Of a stretch of DNA of 9,262 nt, positions 1 to 7,110 are shown piece after piece. A program made the position numbers and the translations under genes. Position 1 is the stretch's first letter. Every line of letters starts with the position of its first letter. The stretch lies in assembly GCA_039925865.1 (NCBI GenBank), contig JBDSYA010000277.1, positions 1 through 9,262 of the forward strand, given 5' to 3'. Below the pieces are notes generated by a model. The model was not told the origin of the DNA. It did no database searches and worked only from the letters and a program-made list of their open reading frames with translations. Source of the DNA: JBDSYA01 sp039925865. Lineage in GTDB: Bacteria > Bacteroidota > Ignavibacteria > Tepidaquicellales > Tepidaquicellaceae.

Positions 1-1655
1 GGAACATGTGTAGTGTCTGAATTTTGCAAGATCCAGTTTGTACCGCCATTAGTAGTTTTCAAAATCCTTCCTGCATAATTTACTTCGTATCCTCCATCTC
101 CTACAACCCAACCCGTATTTTCGTTTACAAAATATACCGAAAGAAAAATATCGTATAGTGGCCGTGGAAAATTTCCCTGCTGAATAAAATTGATTCCGCC
201 ATTCGTAGTCTTTAGAATTAATGCAGATTGCGGATAATTTATTCCAACTACCCAGCCTGTGTTTTCATTTACGAAAGATAAAGAATTAAACCAAGTATTT
301 TCACCGCCAATATGAGTTTCACCCCAGTTTGTACCTCCATTGGTAGTTCGTAATACAACCCCGAATCCATTTACAAAAGCATCGACTCCGCTACCGGCAC
401 ACCATCCCACGTTAGTATTAGCAAATTGACAACAGTATAAGTTGTAATAATTTGTATTCGCCAAAAGTGAAACCCAGTTCGCCCCTCCGTTTGTGGTTTT
501 TACAATACTTACTTCATTAGATTCTATGGTCAATGCACCGAAGCCGGTATTTTGATCCAGGAAGCTAATAGAGCTGACTTGTGGTGTAAAATATAATTTC
601 CATTGATAACCTCCGTCTGTTGTTTTTAGCATTCTGGAATTTCCATCACATACCCATCCTGTATATTCATTAATAAAACTTGCCGATGTTAAATAATTTG
701 TTTCTAAAGTGTCATTTTGATTTAACCAATTATTACCTCCATTTGTAGTCTTAAGTAAAGCTCCACCCGATCCTACACTGTACCCGGTTTGCGAATTTGT
801 GAAATGGATTGAATTTATTTCGTAATACCATCTTCCATAATTTTGTGCAGTCCAGTTAATTCCACCATTAGTTGTATGCATTAACTTTCCAAAACTACCT
901 GTTACCCATCCATTTAATGTATCTGAAAAATGTATGGAGTAAATTTTATTAGAAGATGACACAGAATAAAGAATCCAATTATTTCCACCGTTAGTTGTTC
1001 TTAACATGTTATTAAGTTTACTGCCACTCCAGCCATGTAAATTATCTGCAAAATAAATTGAGTAAAGTTGATTGGTTGTATTAGATAATTGATTATTCCA
1101 GTTAACTCCCCCATCTGTGGTAGCCAATATTAATCCGTGAGTTCCTGAAATCCATCCATGGTCTTGATCATTGAAATAAATGCAGTTAAGGTTTTCGGAA
1201 GTAATTCCATTTCTGATTACCCAGCTTTCTCCACTATTTGTTGTTTTTAAAATTGTTCCCGTATCACCAACTGCCCACCCAGTAAATTCATTTGTAAAGA
1301 TTACTGATTTTAATTTTCTCTTTATATTTGTTGGTTTGATAAACCATTGATTACCGGAGTTTACTGTTTTTAATATTGTTCCGTTGTCACCTGCGCTATA
1401 CCCGGTATTATTATCCAAAAAAAACACAGAGTTCAAATCGAAAATGTTAGAATCGAATTGATTTATCCAATTGACGCCGCTATTAGTTGTTTTAAAGATT
1501 GCACCTGCTCCTCCTACTGCAAAACCTGTGGAAGAAGTTGGAAAACAAACTGAGTTCAAAACTATACTTGTTTTTTGCACAAACCACCCGCTTTGGCTAT
1601 AAGCTTTAGTGAAATTTAAACTTAATAATATCAGTACAAATTTTAACGATCTCAT
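1..1655 (-). CDS. Secreted Ycf48/BNR-like repeat protein (C-terminus outside window)
   Basis: A frame with no stop runs from an ATG at 1655 to the left edge, giving 551 codons; the C-terminus is missing. Residues 1-20 are a signal peptide: MRSLK, a hydrophobic stretch FVLILLSL, and a likely cleavage site A-Y-S before Gln21. The rest consists of about twelve repeats of roughly 45 residues. Each has a GW/GY/GF-x-VGxxG strand followed by a KTTNGGxNW-type turn, as in the Ycf48/photosystem II assembly-like and sialidase BNR families, which form beta-propellers. In Bacteroidota and Ignavibacteria such proteins are usually secreted and often end in a T9SS sorting domain; that end is not visible here. 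No enzymatic function can be assigned; a surface or extracellular binding role is inferred. The gene begins 5 bp after the rluB stop, so it is probably co-transcribed with rluB, which is an odd partner for a secreted protein. Confidence 0.88.
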   Translation of the reverse strand, partial: MRSLKFVLILLSLNFTKAYSQSGWFVQKTSIVLNSVCFPTSSTGFAVGGAGAIFKTTNSGVNWINQFDSNIFDLNSVFFLDNNTGYSAGDNGTILKTVNSGNQWFIKPTNIKRKLKSVIFTNEFTGWAVGDTGTILKTTNSGESWVIRNGITSENLNCIYFNDQDHGWISGTHGLILATTDGGVNWNNQLSNTTNQLYSIYFADNLHGWSGSKLNNMLRTTNGGNNWILYSVSSSNKIYSIHFSDTLNGWVTGSFGKLMHTTNGGINWTAQNYGRWYYEINSIHFTNSQTGYSVGSGGALLKTTNGGNNWLNQNDTLETNYLTSASFINEYTGWVCDGNSRMLKTTDGGYQWKLYFTPQVSSISFLDQNTGFGALTIESNEVSIVKTTNGGANWVSLLANTNYYNLYCCQFANTNVGWCAGSGVDAFVNGFGVVLRTTNGGTNWGETHIGGENTWFNSLSFVNENTGWVVGINYPQSALILKTTNGGINFIQQGNFPRPLYDIFLSVYFVNENTGWVVGDGGYEVNYAGRILKTTNGGTNWILQNSDTTHV

Positions 1656-1660
1656 TTCTG

Positions 1661-3181
1661 CTAATTCTTATTTTTTTTACCAAATGAATATCTGGTTTGT
1701 GTATTGTCATTCTTCTTAAAATCTTTTTTTTCAAATTTTTTATCATCTCGTTTTTCAAACTTCTTAAATCCCGGCTTTGAATCTTTTCTATCGTCACTTC
1801 TACCAAACTTTTTAAATCCCGGCTTATCATCACGTTTTTCAAACTTCTTATAGCCCGGCTTTGTATCTTTTCTATCATCTCTTCTGTCAAACTTTTTAAA
1901 ACCACTCTTCACATCATTCTTATCATCACGTTTTTCAAACTTCTTATATCCCGGCTTTGAATCTTTTCTATCATCTCTTCTGTCAAATTTTTTAAAGTCC
2001 TTTTTTTCAAATTTTTTATCATCACGTTTTTCAAACTTCTTATAGCCCGGCCTTGTATCTTTATCGCTTCTGTCGAATTTCTTAAAATCTTTCTTTACAA
2101 ATTTCTTATCATCACGTTCATCAAATTTTTTAAATCCTCTATTGTCACTTTTCCTTTCATCACTTCTGTCAGATCTTTTAATATCACTCTTGTAATCTCT
2201 TCGTTCTTCACTATTCTCATTCTTGGCAGGATCACTTTTCAGCTCAGGATCCTGATTCTTTCTGAATCCAAGATTTACACCTCTCTCTTCTATCCGCTTT
2301 TTATTGTAGCTAAGTTTTTTTTCAGGGCTTCCTTCTTTTCTGTCAGATCTTTTGTAATCTTTCTTATCATCCTTTTTGTCAAACCCCACCCTGTACTTAT
2401 CAGGTATTTTTCTGAAAGGCTTCTTACCCGTATGAGCAGGTTTGGGATGATTTGCAGGTGTATCCTTGACTATGGAATTCAGTAATGCCAATTCTTCGGG
2501 AGTAAGGTAACTCCATTCACTTTCTCTTAAAGAACCCAGCTTCATGCCCGCATATTCAGTGCGCTGCAGCTCCCTTACAAAATATCCGTAATGCTCGAAC
2601 ATGTTTCTTACCTGATGATTTTTCCCTTCATGTATCGAAATAAACAGACTCTGATAATCAGTTTTTTTCGGAAATCTGATTATTGCAGGAGCTGTTCGGA
2701 TACCTTCAAGCTTGATACCTTCAGACAATTTAATTCTGTGCTTCTCTTCTAAAGGTTTTGACAGCTGTACAAAATATGTTTTATAAACTTTGCTGACGGG
2801 GCTCATTAGTTTATTTGCAAGTTCACCGTCATTGGTCAAAAGTAAAAGTCCCGAAGTGTGATAATCAAGACGCCCGACCGGAAAGATCTTTTGATTTATT
2901 TTTATAAGGTCGATAACGGTTGTTCTGTGTTTATCATCAGAGACCGATGTAATTATTCCTTTCGGTTTATTAAGAATAACGTAGATCTTTTTTGTATCAG
3001 TTCGGATCGCCTCACCGTCCAGTGCCACTTTATCATGGGCAGGATCGATCTTAAAACCTAGTTCGATCACTGTATTCCCGTTGACAGTTACTCTGCCTTG
3101 TTCTATGAGTTCGTCAACTTTTCTCCTGGAAGAGATTCCATTTGACGCAATAAATTTATTTAAACGTACTGTACTTTCCAT
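1661..3181 (-). CDS. rluB: RsuA/RluB-family rRNA pseudouridine synthase with long charged tail
   Basis: This 506-residue protein is predicted to isomerise a uridine in rRNA to pseudouridine. Residues 5-55 form an S4 RNA-binding domain (RLNKFIASNGISSRRKVDEL, then VTVNG). The catalytic domain covers about 64-240, with the signature GRLDYHTSGLLLLTNDG at 103-119. Asp106 is the expected catalytic aspartate. The motif EGKNHQVRNMF at 185-195 is also typical of the RsuA/RluB branch. The E. coli relatives end near residue 240-290. Here about 260 further residues follow, made of lysine, arginine, aspartate and phenylalanine, including a tandem 32-residue repeat. The ATG lies 3 bp after the scpB stop, and the scpA-scpB-rluB order is common in bacteria. 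The exact target base (RsuA versus RluB type) is not decided by the sequence; RluB is favoured by the operon context. Confidence 0.92.
   Translation of the reverse strand: MESTVRLNKFIASNGISSRRKVDELIEQGRVTVNGNTVIELGFKIDPAHDKVALDGEAIRTDTKKIYVILNKPKGIITSVSDDKHRTTVIDLIKINQKIFPVGRLDYHTSGLLLLTNDGELANKLMSPVSKVYKTYFVQLSKPLEEKHRIKLSEGIKLEGIRTAPAIIRFPKKTDYQSLFISIHEGKNHQVRNMFEHYGYFVRELQRTEYAGMKLGSLRESEWSYLTPEELALLNSIVKDTPANHPKPAHTGKKPFRKIPDKYRVGFDKKDDKKDYKRSDRKEGSPEKKLSYNKKRIEERGVNLGFRKNQDPELKSDPAKNENSEERRDYKSDIKRSDRSDERKSDNRGFKKFDERDDKKFVKKDFKKFDRSDKDTRPGYKKFEKRDDKKFEKKDFKKFDRRDDRKDSKPGYKKFEKRDDKNDVKSGFKKFDRRDDRKDTKPGYKKFEKRDDKPGFKKFGRSDDRKDSKPGFKKFEKRDDKKFEKKDFKKNDNTQTRYSFGKKNKN
1712..2140 (-). repeat. 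In-frame tandem repeat of about 96 bp encoding the charged rluB tail
   Basis: Residues 348-490 of the pseudouridine synthase repeat a unit reading PGYKKFEKRDD, then KKFEKKDFKKF, then DRRDDRKDSK. The Pro-Gly marks fall at residues 378, 410, 442 and 470 (DNA near 2050, 1954, 1858, 1774). The periods are therefore 96, 96 and 84 bp, the last copy having lost 12 bp. An earlier degenerate copy begins at residue 348. One full unit has 15 Lys/Arg and 9 Asp/Glu, so it is a net-positive polyampholyte and probably disordered. All length changes are multiples of 3, which suggests copy-number drift under selection to keep the frame. Confidence 0.85.
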
Positions 3182-3184
3182 TAA

Positions 3185-4054
3185 TTATTTATTCTCGCTT
3201 TCAGATTCATCAGTGTTAATACTATCTTCTTCATTTAATTCAGTTTTGCTGATTGCTTCAGTTTCATCACCTGAATTTTCTTTTATTAATTCTTCTGTAA
3301 TTGTTCCATCAGATAAACTATTTTCTATAATTTCTTCAGTCTGTTCTGCTGAATTTTCTTTTATAAAATCTTCCACAATTGTTGCATCAGTGGATTTATC
3401 TCCCATAATTTCTTCAGTCTCCTCATTTATATTTTCAGCACTAAGTAATTCGAGCTGATGGCCTGCTGCATTTTCCTTGTAAATCTCAGGACTATTGACT
3501 GAATTGAATAGCTCTATATCAGCTTCTGTAATTCCTTCGATCTCTTCATTTTTAAGAATATCATTTATCTCTTTGAGTTTCGGAAGATCTTCAAGCGAAT
3601 TTAATCCGAGAACTTTCAAAAATGTTTTGGTTGTACCGTAAAGTATTGGCCTGCCGGGTGTTTCTGCTCTCCCGGTAATTGTAATAAGTTCTTTTTCTAA
3701 AAGTGAATTTACAATATAATCAACATTGACGCCGCGGATGAATTCAATTTCCGACCTGATGATCGGCTGCTTATATGCAATTATTGAAAGGGTTTCAAGT
3801 GCTGATGCTGAAAGTTTTTTTCGCTGCTTATCTTCAAAAAGCCGTCCAATAAATCTTCCGTATTCTTTTTTAGTAGCAAAGGCATAACCTCCGGCTAATT
3901 TCAGAATTTCAAACGGTTTGCTGTGGTGTTTGTATTCTTCATTCAATGCATTAACGGATTCTTCGATTTCATTGACAGTCACTCTTAAACCACTTTTATC
4001 GACAATATCTTTCATCTGCCGCGCTGTAACTTCTTCTTCAGATGCAAAGATCAT
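3185..4054 (-). CDS. scpB: Segregation and condensation protein ScpB
   Basis: ScpB dimerises and binds the kleisin ScpA in the SMC-ScpAB complex that condenses and segregates the chromosome. The coordinates given use the first ATG (289 residues). The second winged-helix domain is very clear: SASALETLSIIAYKQPIIRS at 82-101, IRGVN at 106-110, and GRAETPGRPILYGTTKTFL at 128-146, then LGLNSLEDLP. After about residue 200 comes an acidic, repeated tail that is absent from short homologues. The ATG at 4054 cuts into the first family helix. Reading further upstream in frame gives STEIKNIVES before this Met, which matches the usual ScpB N-terminus (compare KAIVEALLYA in Bacillus subtilis). An AUC codon at 4085-4087 behind GGAGGA would give a 300-residue protein overlapping scpA by 11 bases. 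The stop is 3 bp before rluB. Confidence 0.95.
   Translation of the reverse strand: MIFASEEEVTARQMKDIVDKSGLRVTVNEIEESVNALNEEYKHHSKPFEILKLAGGYAFATKKEYGRFIGRLFEDKQRKKLSASALETLSIIAYKQPIIRSEIEFIRGVNVDYIVNSLLEKELITITGRAETPGRPILYGTTKTFLKVLGLNSLEDLPKLKEINDILKNEEIEGITEADIELFNSVNSPEIYKENAAGHQLELLSAENINEETEEIMGDKSTDATIVEDFIKENSAEQTEEIIENSLSDGTITEELIKENSGDETEAISKTELNEEDSINTDESESENK
3269..3424 (-). repeat. Two 78-bp repeats encoding the acidic ScpB tail
   Basis: Residues 211-236 (EETEEIMGDK to FIKENSA) and 237-262 (EQTEEIIENS to LIKENSG) are two copies of a 26-residue unit. A partial third copy starts DETEAIS. Residues 206-289 as a whole contain 29 Asp/Glu and only 5 Lys with no Arg, so this is a strongly acidic, probably disordered extension. 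The DNA copies are visibly related, for example the recurring gaattttcttttat block near 3272 and 3350. Confidence 0.75.
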
Positions 4055-4076
4055 TGACTCAACAATATTTTTTATC

Positions 4077-4895
4077 TCAGTGCTGATTGACAGGTTCCTC
4101 CGTCCTTCTTCGAATTATGAATTTAGACATATCATTACTATCAACAGTAATTTCAAGTATGCCGTCAAGTGCAAGCTGAAGAATTGCCAGGAAAATACAA
4201 ATGATCCTCAATTTAATATCAATGCTCATTATTAGTTCATCAAAATCGATTTCAGTTTTCTCGTCAATTTTATTCAGTAAAAATTCTCTTTGATTTTCAG
4301 GGGTTATGTCAAGAAGTTCGATCGGGTGGACAACTTCTTTACGGATGCTGAATAAAACTCTCTTATATGCTTTTATCAAATTGAATATTGTAACGTTCTT
4401 CAGGCTCGGATCAACTTCAAAATTTTTTTCAAGTTCTTTGTTATCATTTTCAAAATTATTTCTGAAAACTCTTTTCCTCTGCTGATCTTCAAGATCTGAA
4501 ATCTGCATCGAAACATCTTTAAATCTTTTATACTCAAGGAGTTTTCTTACAAGTGTAAGTCTCGGGTCTTCTTCATCTACAATATTTCCGGATTCATCAA
4601 CCTGCGGAATAAGCATGCGCGCCTTGATCTTCATGAGTTCTGAAGCCATCACAAGAAATTCACCGGCCAGCTCAATATCCAGATTGGTCATGAAGTTAAT
4701 GTAATTAAGAAAATCTCTCGTGATCTTAGCGATCGGTATATTGTAAATATCCAAATCATCAACTCTCACAAAATGAAGCAGAATGTCCATCGGACCTTCA
4801 AACTCATTAAGCCGCGCACGGTAATCTTTTGTAAGATAAAATTTCTGATCACCTGTAATATCAGAGTTTACAATATTTTCATCTGTATTATTCAA
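4077..4895 (-). CDS. scpA: Segregation and condensation protein ScpA (kleisin)
   Basis: ScpA is the kleisin that bridges SMC heads and binds an ScpB dimer during chromosome condensation. The 272-residue length is normal. The N-terminal family signature is clear: FEGPMDILLHFVR at 32-44, DIYNIPIAKITRDFLNYI at 49-66, and the conserved helix LDIELAGEFLVMASELMKIK at 72-91 followed by ARMLIP. A charged linker covers 100-165. The C-terminal winged helix that contacts the SMC cap is at about 216-263 (DFDELIMSI, then RIICIFLAILQLALDGILEI). The start is a TTG; an in-frame TGA lies two codons upstream and the next Met is at residue 36, inside the signature, so TTG is the only sensible choice. No Shine-Dalgarno precedes it. 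It is the first gene of the minus-strand operon; smc itself is not in the window. Confidence 0.95.
   Translation of the reverse strand: MNNTDENIVNSDITGDQKFYLTKDYRARLNEFEGPMDILLHFVRVDDLDIYNIPIAKITRDFLNYINFMTNLDIELAGEFLVMASELMKIKARMLIPQVDESGNIVDEEDPRLTLVRKLLEYKRFKDVSMQISDLEDQQRKRVFRNNFENDNKELEKNFEVDPSLKNVTIFNLIKAYKRVLFSIRKEVVHPIELLDITPENQREFLLNKIDEKTEIDFDELIMSIDIKLRIICIFLAILQLALDGILEITVDSNDMSKFIIRRRTEEPVNQH
4096..4101 (-). promoter_or_regulatory. Shine-Dalgarno-like GGAGGA before a possible AUC start of scpB
   Basis: The minus strand reads GGAGGA at 4101-4096, within the last codons of scpA. It lies 8 bases before the AUC at 4087-4085, which is in frame with scpB, and 41 bases before the ATG at 4054, too far to serve that codon. 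No comparable site precedes the ATG. The motif could be coincidental because it also encodes part of the ScpA C-terminus, and related bacteria often do without Shine-Dalgarno sites. Confidence 0.4.
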
Positions 4896-4921
4896 TTGCT
4901 GTCAATATACTTAATTAGGTT

Positions 4922-5092
4922 TTGAAATTAAATGAAAGAGATTTAAATGATCCTCCAGTTGAAAGAATAAAAAACTATTGGTTACAATTAATCAGTAGTG
5001 TCCCAAACGTTTTTCAAAGGAATATATTGTTTAAATTACAATTAGGAATTGAAGAAAATAACAGTAAACTATATAAATCTGAAAACTTCTAA
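4922..5092 (+). other. Weak 56-codon ORF in the scpA upstream region
   Basis: The 344-bp gap between scpA and the gene at 5240 is AT-rich. Its left half carries an open frame on the plus strand, from a TTG at 4922 to a TAA at 5090-5092. It reads like a mixed helical peptide (for example PPVERIKNYWLQLISS and NVFQRNILFKLQLGIEEN) rather than random AT-rich translation. There is no ATG, no ribosome binding site, and no family I recognise. It starts only 26 bp from the scpA start on the other strand, so it would overlap the scpA promoter. It may be a gene remnant or chance. The rest of the gap holds only AT-rich sequence with a recurrent TTACAATTA word and the possible promoter described separately. 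Confidence 0.2.
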
Positions 5093-5184
5093 CATTGTTT
5101 TGGACAATATTTACAATTAATACAAATCATTTTATTCATCTTCATTTAAATACAATTATAATTTAATTACTTTAATCGACCCCA

Positions 5185-5213
5185 TTGAATGTTTCAAAGT
5201 TTTTAACTGTTAT
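5185..5213 (+). promoter_or_regulatory. Possible sigma70-like promoter for the gene at 5240
   Basis: TTGAAT (5185-5190) and TGTTAT (5208-5213) are separated by 17 bases and end 26 bases before the ATG at 5240. Each box matches 4 of 6 consensus positions. Such matches are frequent by chance in DNA this AT-rich, and the host's promoter consensus is unknown. Confidence 0.25.
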
Positions 5214-5239
5214 TTCCAATATTAATTTTTATAAACTTT

Positions 5240-6463
5240 ATGCTGCAGCACTTTAATAAAATTACAAAGGATGAACTTAAAAATTTTAAAAAATTTGTAA
5301 ACTCGCCTTACTTTAACTCAAATAAAAACATTGTTAAACTTTTTGATTACCTTTCGTCAAAGTATCCGGATATTTCTGAAGAACATGTAAGCTATGCAGC
5401 AATTTCTCAGAATGTTTTTTCGAAAGATCAAATCAATCAAGATGGAATAAGGAAGCTTTTATCTGACTTCATGAAATTAATGGAAGATTATTTTATGCAC
5501 TCTTATCTTCAAAGGGATATTGTAGCTAACAGGATTTCCATGCTGAATACGCTGAGAGAAAGAGGTTTTACTAAAAGATTTGAAATGAACATGAATGATT
5601 TATTTAAATCGCAAAAAAGACTATTTCAGAAAAATGATATAGATTATACTAACCAATCTAATCTTGAGTCTCAATATTTTGAATATTATAAATCCCGTTT
5701 CAGAAATGAACATGCTGAATGCCTTCAAAATATCTCGGACATGCGGGACTTCTCATTTATATTTTCGAAATTACATATTTTTTTTGAAATGTATATGAAC
5801 GAAGAGATCGGCAGGAAAAAATTTGATAAAAAATTTTACAACGAGATAATAAGCTTCATTGAAACAAATAAGAATACAATCTCTAAACTGCATCCTAATA
5901 TTTATATTATTTATCTGGTACTATTAATGCATGACACACTTGACGATAAATTCTTTTTCAAGCTTGAGGATTATTTGAAAAAAAATGAAAAAAGATTTAC
6001 AACTACCAGTTTGGGTTTTTATTATAATTATTTAATATCTTTTTGCATGCTGAAGATTAATAAAGGGGATGTTAGTTTTCGTAAAATTGCTTTCGAGCTT
6101 TACAAAACCAGAATGGATAAAAATCTTTTTCTAATCGATAATAGTATAACTGATTCCGAATTTACCAGTGTAGTTAATACAGTAATCGCGCTTAAGGAGT
6201 TTAAATGGCTTGAAGTATTTATTGAAAAGTATAAAGATAAACTAGATCCTGAATTTGCTAAAGATATATACAACCTTACGAAGGCAAAAATATTTTTCTA
6301 TAAGAAAGATTATGATCAGGTTTTTGAACATTTAAAAAATGTTGAATTTAAGGATGCCGGTTATTATTTCAACTCAAAATTTATACTTGCCAGGGTTTAT
6401 TATGATTCAAAAGAACTTGACGGCCTAAACTATTATCCAAAACCTCAAACAGTATGTGCGTGA
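5240..6463 (+). CDS. Uncharacterised helical protein, N-terminal part of a frameshifted gene
   Basis: This frame encodes 407 residues from an ATG and ends prematurely. The N-terminus (KITKDELKNFKKFVNSPYFN at 8-27, then KLFDYLSSKYPD) resembles a family of uncharacterised proteins of about 470-500 residues that I associate with Bacteroidota and Ignavibacteria. No function is known to me. The protein is almost entirely alpha-helical, rich in Lys, Phe and Asn, with no signal peptide or membrane segment. Residues about 330-395 (AKIFFYKKDYDQVFEHL, then FILARVYYDSKELD) have TPR-like helix-turn-helix spacing, hinting at protein-protein contacts. The last ten residues before the stop (YPKPQTVCA region) do not fit the helical pattern. 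Shifting frame by one base at about 6437 continues the protein to 6659. The gene is divergent from scpA, with a possible promoter at 5185-5213. Confidence 0.7.
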   Translation: MLQHFNKITKDELKNFKKFVNSPYFNSNKNIVKLFDYLSSKYPDISEEHVSYAAISQNVFSKDQINQDGIRKLLSDFMKLMEDYFMHSYLQRDIVANRISMLNTLRERGFTKRFEMNMNDLFKSQKRLFQKNDIDYTNQSNLESQYFEYYKSRFRNEHAECLQNISDMRDFSFIFSKLHIFFEMYMNEEIGRKKFDKKFYNEIISFIETNKNTISKLHPNIYIIYLVLLMHDTLDDKFFFKLEDYLKKNEKRFTTTSLGFYYNYLISFCMLKINKGDVSFRKIAFELYKTRMDKNLFLIDNSITDSEFTSVVNTVIALKEFKWLEVFIEKYKDKLDPEFAKDIYNLTKAKIFFYKKDYDQVFEHLKNVEFKDAGYYFNSKFILARVYYDSKELDGLNYYPKPQTVCA

Positions 6464-6659
6464 AAAGAAAACATTGTCAGGTGATAACATTACAATTATA
6501 AAAACCTTCAACAAATATATTCAGAAGCTTATTAAATTAAATGAAAACAATTCCCGGGATAAAGTGATTGAAAAAATAGTTTTCAAGAAAGAACTTGATA
6601 ATGAAAAAAGCTCAGTCGCTAATAAAAGTTGGTTTTATGAAAAGCTTGATGAACTATAA
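6440..6659 (+). pseudogene. C-terminal part of the frameshifted gene at 5240
   Basis: This frame has no start of its own apart from a GTG at 6456 inside the coding sequence, and it overlaps the end of the preceding ORF. It encodes a helical, lysine-rich continuation (NLKQYVREKK, then FNKYIQKLIKL) and closes with WFYEKLDEL, a terminal helix of the kind expected for this protein family. Ignoring one C of the CC at 6437-6438 joins both parts as YYQNLKQYVREKK, giving one protein of about 472 residues. The simplest readings are a recent inactivating frameshift or an assembly or sequencing error. An independent small gene is unlikely. Confidence 0.6.
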
Positions 6660-6682
6660 TACTTCTTCGAAAAATTTTTAAA

Positions 6683-6892
6683 TTATTTTATCAATAACAT
6701 TCTTTTAGTCAACTTTGCAACTCCATTCAGATAAATTTTATCCGAATGGACCACCATGTGGTAATAGTAAATTCCGCTTGAAAAATTCGATCCATCAAAT
6801 AAAGTAGTGTATTGTCCGCTATTCTTAAATTCGTTAATAAGAGTTGTGATTTCCTGACCCAATGGATACCAAGCAATGGATTCGACTAGGAA
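6683..6892 (-). pseudogene. Orphan T9SS type A C-terminal sorting domain
   Basis: The minus strand between a TAA at 6893-6895 and a TAA at 6683-6685 encodes 69 residues. They contain PLGQEITTLINEFKNSG, then YTTLFDGSNFSSGIYYY, and end MLLIK. This is the standard end of cargo proteins of the type IX secretion system in Bacteroidota and Ignavibacteria: an LGQEI/TLIN strand, an FDGSNLSSGIYYY turn and a basic KKMLLIK tail. There is no start codon before the domain, and the sequence upstream (6893-7110) has stops in this frame and no cargo domain. It therefore looks like the last surviving piece of a secreted-protein gene. In another frame just upstream the DNA reads FNQNVFNS, faintly like the QNYPNPFNP box that usually precedes such domains, which would fit decay by frameshift. 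Confidence 0.7.
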
Positions 6893-7110
6893 TTAAATAC
6901 ATTTTGATTGAAACGTATCCGTTTAAAATAGTGAAAATCTCTAAAATTGAAATTACAAATACTCGAGGGATTCAGGAACAAATTAAATTTTCCGAGTTAC
7001 CAATACAATTTTATTGGTAATGAATGGATAATTTTTTATAACTTACCACCCCGTTGTATAAAGTTAATAGAGGGAATGAGGGGTGAATTAATTCAAATTG
7101 TAACAATTAA
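6893..7110. other. AT-rich stretch without a supported gene
   Basis: Between the orphan sorting domain and the second 83-residue gene I see no credible coding sequence on either strand. A plus-strand frame at 6947-7177 starts on TTG and runs antisense into the neighbouring gene, so I do not accept it. The right end has a short AT-only dyad (ATTAATT near 7088, AATTAAT near 7106), a poor terminator candidate for the gene ending at 7111. Confidence 0.4.

Noticed and set aside
1606..1905. 99-residue minus-strand ORF rich in K, R, I and S
   Set aside because: It is an alternate frame of the rluB tandem repeat, open only because the unit length is a multiple of three, and it overlaps the start of the repeat protein.
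2858..3061. 67-residue plus-strand ORF
   Set aside because: Antisense to the catalytic part of the pseudouridine synthase, whose conserved motifs prove the other strand.
3081..3458. 125-residue serine-rich plus-strand ORF
   Set aside because: Antisense shadow of the acidic scpB tail; Glu codons read backwards give Ser and Phe.
3918..4235. 105-residue plus-strand ORF across the scpA/scpB junction
   Set aside because: Antisense to two well-supported genes, with no recognisable protein features.
5094..5112. Short dyad ATTGT-TTTGG-ACAAT as a terminator or operator
   Set aside because: Only five base pairs, mostly A-T, no U-tract; expected by chance in this AT-rich gap.
7029..7086. CACCCC ... 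GGGGTG inverted pair as a structured RNA or attachment site
   Set aside because: Only six matching bases with a long unpaired interval; no second copy or other mobile-element sign found.
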